The notes under the pieces: model-generated | Seen by the model: only the letters and a program-made list of their open reading frames with translations | The model's database searches: none | Told to the model about the DNA's origin: nothing | Program-made: the position numbers and the translations under genes | Shown here: positions 40,701 to 49,700 of the stretch, piece by piece | Position numbering within the stretch: position 1 is the first letter of the stretch | Layout: each line of letters begins with the position of its first letter | Source of the DNA: Dysidea avara | Lineage: Eukaryota > Porifera > Demospongiae > Dictyoceratida > Dysideidae | Direction of reading: 5' to 3' | Length of the DNA: 64,000 nucleotides | Assembly (NCBI RefSeq): GCF_963678975.1 | Contig: NC_089276.1 | Coordinates: 25,155,059-25,219,058, forward strand

Positions 40701-43700
40701 GCTGTGATGGTAGGTTAATGGTAAAAATTTTAATAATGACAATTCAGGTAAATTTTGTGAAGCGGCACAAAAATTCACCTGAATTGTTGTTATTAAAATT
40801 TTTACCATTAACCTACCATCACAGCCATTTCTTGGCCGCCACCTTGGATTTCACATCTTTTTTCACCATAGCCTTTTCAAGGGCCACACACTTTTTTTAC
40901 AGCTTGGCTGTTTTGGATTAGATAATATTTAAACTAACATTTCTATTCAAAGTCCAGATTAACAAACTCTCTGAATTAAGGACATAATACACAAAATTTT
41001 TTAGCCCTGACAGGTCTTACTCTATACATTTTTACCTATAAAACAGGAAAACCTCTAAGCAAATATAAAACTCTGGGTTCTGGTGTTCATAATACAGATG
41101 TTCCACAGTATACCTAACTACCATTAGATTTAAGCAAACAGACACAAACACGGATTCCTTTGATAACACTCTGTTGCATGTGTACATAGAGTAGTGCAAG
41201 GTATGGATGAATCATCGCAAATTGTGTAATCAAAAAGATACACACCACCAGTGGTAGAGGAAGTTGATGTGAGGAGGCATAGTATAGAATCTCTGGGGGT
41301 AGGGTGTAGCCATTAATTTTTAGCTTTCACAATGTCTCAAAGTTCACCAAAATTAATTTATATGTACAATTTGAAGCATTTTGACTACAACAATACCAAC
41401 TTTTTTATTCAAAGTATTTAAAACAGGCTATTTGCAGGCAATATATAAAAATCAAAGACTACAGGAATAATGAACATTTATAAGCACTATAAAACAGCCT
41501 GGTACAGTGGTAAGACACCATCTCTCAAAGTAAGAGGTCAGTCGTTTGATTCTCACTATACAGTAGGTAAAAAAATTTCCTTCTCTTTACTACTTTTAGG
41601 AACACGTTAATAGCACTTTTGATTACTCTACTAGGATATTAGAGCACTCTATTAGAGTATATCAATCTTTAATTTTTATGGTTTTCAGTCCCACTCCAAG
41701 AAGGATACTTTTGGTAAGACATCATTCTAAGGAAGAATTAAGCTAAGCCATCCCCCCTTTTTGCCACCAATGCACACTACACTAGTGCAACTTACATGTT
41801 CCAGTCAGGACTGATAGGAAATGGGTCCATTTTATGAAGACTATGAAGTGCACCAATTGTGGGTGTTATCCATGTACCACCCTCCACACAAGGTGACTCT
41901 AATAAATTCACACCAGAATCACCATCTGTTCCACTAGGTGCTAAATTGATGTAAAATAAAGTTATTCTCATCTATGTAATTTTTAACCCTTTCTAAACTG
42001 TACAACAAAATGTATTATACCATGACAAAATTTCATATTGCCTAAAATGAGATCATTAACTTTTCGAAATCACACATCAGTATAGTTTCAATATAAACAG
42101 TTTAAACAATTCAAGTCAATATAACTTGGCAAGCATGCATACAAGACAGTTATAGACAGTTTACAGTAAAAGCCATGTAATCAGTAAAATCTTGTTAATG
42201 TTATCTTAATATTGCAACATTAAAACACTTACACTCATCATTCAAGTCCACAAATGTAGTATAGTCAAGTAATGGAGCAGGAGACAGTGATGATAATACC
42301 ATTTGTTCTTCATTGTTAGCCATCAAGCCAGATAGGTCTACAGTGTAAACAACAAGTAAACTCAACATGATTATACCAAAGATGAATATCTGACCAGGTC
42401 CACAAACGAGGGGTATAACTCATGAAATGTTTTGTTTCTTGTTTGTTTTAGTTGTCACTCACATGAATAAAACGTCTTGTGCTAAAGATCAACCGAAACG
42501 TTGGAAACACAGGCGTATAGAGAGAGCCATACAAAACTTCTGCAACAATAACTAAGCTGTTGTTCTGGCGTAGTATCCTAAGTAACTGATATTCATCATG
42601 GAGAGAATAGGGATGAAGTTGGGTTTTACTTTAAATATTCTTCTAATGTGGCACTAGAGTAGAAAGCCTTAGTTTTTTCTTTCTATAAACCTTTTTTAAA
42701 GAGAATTAATTATTATAAACCTAAAATTAAAGATTAAATTAGTCTAACCAGATACACCAAAGGTGGAGCTCTGCCAAAACAACCAGATGATGACCAAGCA
42801 CCACAAATGCAGACAATGGAAGATCGCAACAAAGAGAAAGAGAGATAGCAGCCAGATTGTAATTTTGTATCCATTTGCCGTTCGGCATTTTTTATTCTGT
42901 AATTAATAGTAGAGGCAAGACTCGAACTTGCACCTTTAGACAATGACTCTAATGACCTACCATTAGTCGACTCTACCAATGAATGGCAAATGGATAATCT
43001 TTGATTATCCATTTGCCATTCTGAATACAAAATTACAGTCAAGAATTGAATGTAATTTTGTATTCTGAATCCACAAATTGATAATTTAAATTAGCAATTT
43101 GTGGATTCAATGAATACAAGCGAAGCCAACCCAGATAAATTTTCGGTGGATAAAGGGAAGCCAGACATTTGTAAAAGTTGGTGACAGATCTTCAGTGGCT
43201 GAAAAACAAGAGAGAACGAGTACTCATCAGGATTACCGTTGACAGGTTGTAGCTCAGGTTCAACAATGACCTGAGAACAAACTTCAGTTAGAATTATTAC
43301 ATTTGTCTGCATGGCTGCAAGTCCATGCAAGAAATTACGTATTGCTTTATAGAATCCGTCAGTTATTGGGAAGCTCAGGTCTTTGGCTGCTGGCACAACG
43401 CTAAGCCCAGAATACTAGTTTATCAAGTTTTTTGTTAGAGCTATAAAATAGTATTTTTTTTAAACTGTTAATTTAAAAATGAAGTAGGGATCTATGCAAT
43501 AAAAAGTAGTGAAACAATAGATGAATGATGGTATTACAGCATAGCTCAGTGGGAAGTCCCTACTTTGGCATTGAACAAAATAATTGTTAGAGCTAATGTG
43601 CCAAAGTAGGGACTTTTCCACCGGACTATGTTGTAACACCATCATTCATCTCGTTTCATTACTTTTTATTGCATTGATCCCTACTTCATTTTTAAATTAA

Positions 43701-46700
43701 CATTTTAAAAATATATATACTATTTTGCTTAGTTTTTTGTTCAATTTGTTGTATAGTACAGCTAGCCACAGTGTAACTTGTGACTGTTCTATTAGAATAT
43801 CATACATGACTGTTGTATTAGAGTGATTGTTGCATTTGAGTATCTCGAGTCAGCCAAGGGGTGTGCAGCTAGCTAGACCAATAAGGGGTGAGGTCATCTT
43901 GCTTACTGTTAAGGTGGCGCTGAAGTAATCAAATGAAGCCTTACGAGGCTAATGGGACATCATGTTTGTGGCCATGCGCAAAAAAACACACGGAAAACTA
44001 GTAGAACAAAGCAAAGCGCTTCGAAATATTGAAAGAACCAACTCTATAGACTGTCAGGCTACTATTGCTGATACAAGTAACGATATTCACGTACTAACTT
44101 CATCACCTTGTCAAAACTCTGGTAACTTCACGGTGAACAACACCAGCTGTCATCGCGTGATTACTGCTTTACGGAGCGCGCCCTGGCCAGTTACACTGTC
44201 TTACAATTCGTGAAATAATTCCATATTTATGTACCATAGAGCCTCAAAATTTGGCAGAGGCACTGGTGAAGCGTTTCTTTACAGGGCTATGGAAAGATTT
44301 TTCGCGATTCGCTGTTGACAGGTGTGATATCACTTGTTGAAAAATGCTGGTTTGCCAGTTTCCACGTTGTTATCATTAAAAAGGATTCCATAGAGTTGTT
44401 CTACAAGGTGAGAAACCATAAGAGCCAAGGCGGCTTAGTGCTAGGTTGTTTCTGGGGTGAGTTATTTTTAAAATCGGCTTGTAAGTTCAGAGTTTAATAG
44501 CCACGAAATTAAAGCGGGTGATTTCACAGAACTTGACATGCTAAGCTACAACATTACAAGCTATCATAAGCACCCTTTAAACTTAGACTACATGGTTCAC
44601 AAGCGGAGTTCTCCACCACCCTAAAATAGCTAATTAAGCGCGTGGGCAAATTTTAATCGTGACAAATGGGTATTGTACGGCTTCACATAATCACTTCAGC
44701 GCCACCTTAAGTAAATAACTAGACTGTTAAGAGGTGTGCATGGTCTCCGTACTCTATCACTATTAGTTCACCTAGATGGGTGTGGTCGCAAGCCTATCAC
44801 GAATGGATCCCAATCGTGAAGTTGCAGCTAGTATACCTGTTATAGTAGCGCAAGGACTGAAGCGCTTCTGAAATCCAGCCCTGAAATAATTCTGTAGCAT
44901 CTAGCTAAATATGCAACTGAAAGAAAGTGTTGATATGGAAAATTAATACCTCGATATGGTTTCATTGGATGAAGAAGACAAGCAGCCTGATGAAGATAAA
45001 GGGCCTAAACTCATCGGAACCCCAAAAGGCACATCCCACTGGCGAGTTTGTTATTGTGGTGTAAAATGGTGGCCGTGCACTGCTTTGTTTGGCCTCTAGC
45101 CTTGCAACTGTGATCAGTCAGGTAGTCAATCTAAAACTCCAGTTTGGGCGATTTTTAAAAATTCCATATCCGGCCACCTGTAAGTGTTTTGTTATGTATT
45201 ATATGGACTAGTACTATTCCGTAAAGGTGATTTTCATCTTGTAAGATGTCTCTAGGATGATTTTCAAAGGAAAAATTTTGGGTGACGCACAAAATTTTCA
45301 AGGGGATCCCTACTTAAACGATACTACCATACCGTTTGATACTGTACATGTGGCTGTAACTGCTGTATTAGAGTATCTCGATCTTGCTACTCAGCTATGC
45401 AATAAAGCTAGGGGGCGTGGAACACAGTACCTTGGTTTCTATGGAATAGTCATTGAGGGGCATGGCCCCAGTACAGATGACGTGCCATGTTCTGATCATT
45501 TAAGGGGTGTGACCTATTGCACTAGTTTTATAAGCCCAGCTTAGCTGCTACTCGATGCTTGTTGAATTGAGTAAGACTATTCCATAAAGGTGATTTTTGT
45601 ATATTTCTACGATGGTTATTAGATGCAACACCCACCACTTTAGGGGAGAGCTCTACTACTGTACTGTTTGATGTTTGGTGCACTATGAAATAGCCAATTG
45701 TGACTTTAAAGCATACATGTTTCCAGCCATCCTCTCCTATTTTTAAACAACATTCAAATTCCGGAAGTCACTTCAGTTAGTCCTCAGATTTACATTTGAC
45801 TCTTCTTACACTTGGCAAATGCATATAGACAATGTTTAGAGTTGTGGAAGGCAGCATTTGGGTCAGTTATACTGCTGCCATTCATTCTTTGAATGTCAAG
45901 ATATTTTCACACATTATAAATCTTGGATCTGTCCTATGTTAGAGTAAGGTTCCATCTTGTATTAAGTGCAGCTTTGTTTCATCTAAGTCGTTTGGATAAC
46001 CTTCAATCTCGTATTGAGAATATGTGCGGCTTTACGCTACCATCTTTGACTGACCATTGCAATGCCTCCATCTCGGGCTTTACATGTCGTCTTTTGGATG
46101 ATGAAGGGTGAGAGGTAACCTCCAAACTTTCCACCCAACTTTTAAGACAACACAGAGATTATCTAACAGACTACACAACTTTGATCCAGCCAGCCATCTT
46201 CGTTTTCAGAACCTTTGCAATTTTCGAACACTGGACCTCTTCCACCGTAGTTGGCCAGTAACTACATGTAGTAACTTTGTGGGACTCAATCCCAGAAGAG
46301 ATTCTGTTACAAGGAGGTTGTAGGAGATGGAGAGTTGTTTCGAAAGACATTCACAGAACCATCATGATGTGACATATAGTAACTGTATGCTGTATGTATA
46401 AACAAGATTCAACAAACGTGTAAAAAAAAGTGTCACTAGCTTGTGCACATGATATTTTTATATAAGTTACTACATCATCATCAAATTCTATGCATTTACT
46501 TACTATCCTAAGCAGTCTGTCCTTCCAGTGGGTTTTGTCATAACTAGTTTGGCTACTGCACATATGCATGACAACACAACACATACACAACTACCATAGT
46601 TTATGCTTATAGTCACTCAATACATATGTATGGAACATTTTATATTAGTATTGTACAAACAACAATGGAACTACAGTGGGACCTCAATTATCCAAACAGT

Positions 46701-49700
46701 ATTAGTGACTGCTCTATTAGAGTATTTCATCATTAGGTGAATGTTCTATTAGAGTAAGTGTATATTCTATTAGAGCAGTTGAACAGAATTCTGTATAAAT
46801 GAATGGGGTTCATTTATCCGAAGACTGTTTACTACCTATAAACAAGGCAGCCATGACAATCATAGAAATTACTTAATAGTCTTATAGCATACAATTTACA
46901 AATCAATGTTTTTTCCATTGTTACCTTGATTAAAACTGACTGTTCAATTAGAGTATTCTGTTACCCATTATACATGTTTTCTCTATTAGAGTAATTGAAA
47001 AGGCTAAGCTGAACACTTGACAATACTGCTCAAGGAACAATTGTACATACATTCCACATACCAGTGGGTATACAAGCTTCATGATCTGAAGATGGTGATG
47101 ACTTCAGTGTTGGTAGTGGTAGTGGTAGATCAAGGGAACATGTTATGTGGGGTTCCTCCAGCATCCCAACTAGCTGCTCCTAAGAGACAAGCTCATGTTC
47201 AATGCAGTTCACGTATGTACAGAAAAAATTATATAGAAATTCATCTTAAGGTTGTAGGACAATGGGCAACTGTCAAACAAACAAAAAAAAAACATGGTGT
47301 TGTCGGGTTGCGCATCAGGTAACCTGCAGGCTTAAGTTGTTGGGAGAATAATACAGACCTTAATTTAATTTTTAAGGTGCCAAGGACAAATGTCCTTACA
47401 TATTCATAAATGTACAGACATGAGCTAGAGGAGCACTTTACACTACTGGAATTGGAATAGGGAGTTTCCATTGAAAGTTTTGAAGTTAAATACAACCACA
47501 TAGCTGCAACATATCACCAGGCTGTCAGCTGCCAGTGATAGCAGCACACAAAGGGGAGGTGGCATTGGTAATCCTTGGGTCGAGAAAATGTAGTATCTCC
47601 TAGCAACCAAGTGACAGTTATTGTTAGCACTACAAACAAACATGTACACATCATCTTTTATGGTACCAGTATTGGTTTTGCAAGTGTCCACCCATAACTC
47701 ATTATGTGCAGATATTGTGCTATTTGTGTGGATTTTTAAGGCATGTTAGGATTTTTAACATACGTTAATTTAAGACCTGTAATAGTGAAGTGATTATGGT
47801 TAAGGATCATTGTAAACGTTTACAAGATTTATTATACAGTGCATGTATACAGTGCATGTATACAGTGCATGTATACAGTGCATGTATACAGTGCATGTAT
47901 ATATGTAGTCAACTAGCTAAGAGCTGACTTTAAGGGAAATCTGTTTACTTAGGGGTGGGGGGATGTACTTATTCGGATGTTATTGAAAATGAGTTACAAC
48001 TCAAGCTGGAGCAAGCTCAGGGTTAGGGTTAGTTATAAGTATACAACTAATATGAATTCTATCTGATGGTATTTGTGTTATATTTCCTCTGCACTTAATT
48101 TACAAAATAAACACCTTATCATCATCCTCATCTTGGTCTACTGGCAGAGGTTCCTTATTAAACAGTTCCTGACCCACAGGTTTACTGGTCATGTCCATGT
48201 CAGCGTCATCATCCATGTGGTAATTATCCTTCCTGTGAAGAATACAATACCACCAATGATAGTAGCAAACATACACACAATTTCACATACTATAAGAACT
48301 GATACTAAATAATATACAGTGCATCCTAGACTTTGGTAAAAGTGCATGTTCAAGTAGGCTGTTTGGCCCATTTACTTACTTATCCATGGGATTTTCAAAT
48401 ACTCTAATAGAACACACACACACAGTTACACAAATGGTAACAGAATAGTCTAAATTGTGAATTGAGATACCACCATAATAATATAAACAAAATTAATTTC
48501 TAATGTACGTCACACATGTTCATGGTTGCTAATAAATACATATGACTGTACCTGAAGATGTACAAATGATTTAGATGGTCTCCTTGTAGTGGGTCCTGTA
48601 CCATCTTGGGCTTCAGTCGAGTACACAATTGACTGACACAAGGAATATCCTCCATCAATGTTATCAGTGGTTTGGAAGGTACCACCTCCTCCAGCAGCCA
48701 ATGAGCACCTAGTGTAAAATAATTTAAATACTATGATTCACAATGAGCTCTATTACTGCAGATAAAAACAATTATCAAAATACTCTAATAGAACAATCAA
48801 CATAGAATAGATAGCTGGAAACCAAAAAAATTGACAGCATTAAAGTTAGCTGTGTATCATGTTTTTGGTATCATACACAGGATGTTACATCCTAGTGCTT
48901 TGTGACTGTTCTATAAGGGAATTTATAGTTCGGTATTAATAAAACACGATTGTTCTATTAGAGTGTCTCAATCAATCCAGTGGTTGGCTGACTTCTAGCA
49001 CACACTAGTGCTGAGTGGTATACCAGTATTTTCATATATAGCGATATGGCTATTAGATATAGTTTACTTTATTCAGCATTGAAGGAAACTGGTAATCTGT
49101 GAATTGCATAGCATAGTACTTTATGGGAAGTCAGACATGAAGACACCGGGAATTTAATAAAGTTATGTGTTGATGGTTTAGTGGTGACTACAAGCCCATG
49201 CCCCAAGTAAACAAGTATACTGCTTGCCAACCTACTGTCTCATCATTACATTGCAGTAGTAAAATGTATTTGTAACCTGCTTGCCACATTTTACTTGTGG
49301 CATTTATCCAATGTAACTTGGAATGAGTAACTTGGAATGAGTAACTTGGAATGCTTACTGACATCAAATTAAATAAGTTTGTAATGATTACTACATTCAC
49401 TACTATATACTGCCACACCGTGATACTTTTTAGATACTGTTTAGATACTGGATACGTTTATAATTTTTCAATACCACCCAGCACTAACTACAATCCCTAT
49501 CCCTTATACATACCAGTATTATCAAGAGACTCTTGGTATTATGTATACCATACTTACAAAGTACATACCTTCTGCTAAGACAGTGGTATTCCATGTGTCT
49601 AGTATTTCAGGAATAAATTCTTCTTCCTTTCCATACCACATCCCAATTCCAGCCTTCTCCATAGCCAGTTCAATTTCAGCTGACATAGAGTCATCGATGA

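Larger units (their letters stand above)
36131..40922. mobile_element. Large satellite-bearing repeat element, copy 2
   Basis: Same order and orientation as 245-3998: TCAAGACACACGG start after an A, a conserved 860-bp block, the satellite array, a complete GTGACCGG MITE, the AAAGCTGGCC hairpin and the terminal palindrome ending GGATTAGA. It is about 1 kb longer because of a larger array and the complete MITE. It begins 65 bp right of the preceding 2.9-kb element. Confidence 0.75.

Noticed and set aside
42890..42975. Possible second tRNA gene on the minus strand
   Set aside because: Only the T-arm folds well; anticodon and acceptor stems do not close, so it is at best a tRNA-derived fragment.
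43962..44213. 83-codon ORF in the P-derived MITE as a gene
   Set aside because: No homology, no splice support, and the element is a non-autonomous deletion product.
48019..48034. Telomere-like TTAGGG units
   Set aside because: Only two units; too short for an interstitial telomere.
48510..48701. Alternative frame of host exon 4 (Gly-rich AAGGGGTFQ reading)
   Set aside because: It gives a phase conflict with exons 3 and 5 and an immediate stop in exon 5; the [10 protein letters not shown] frame fits both neighbours.
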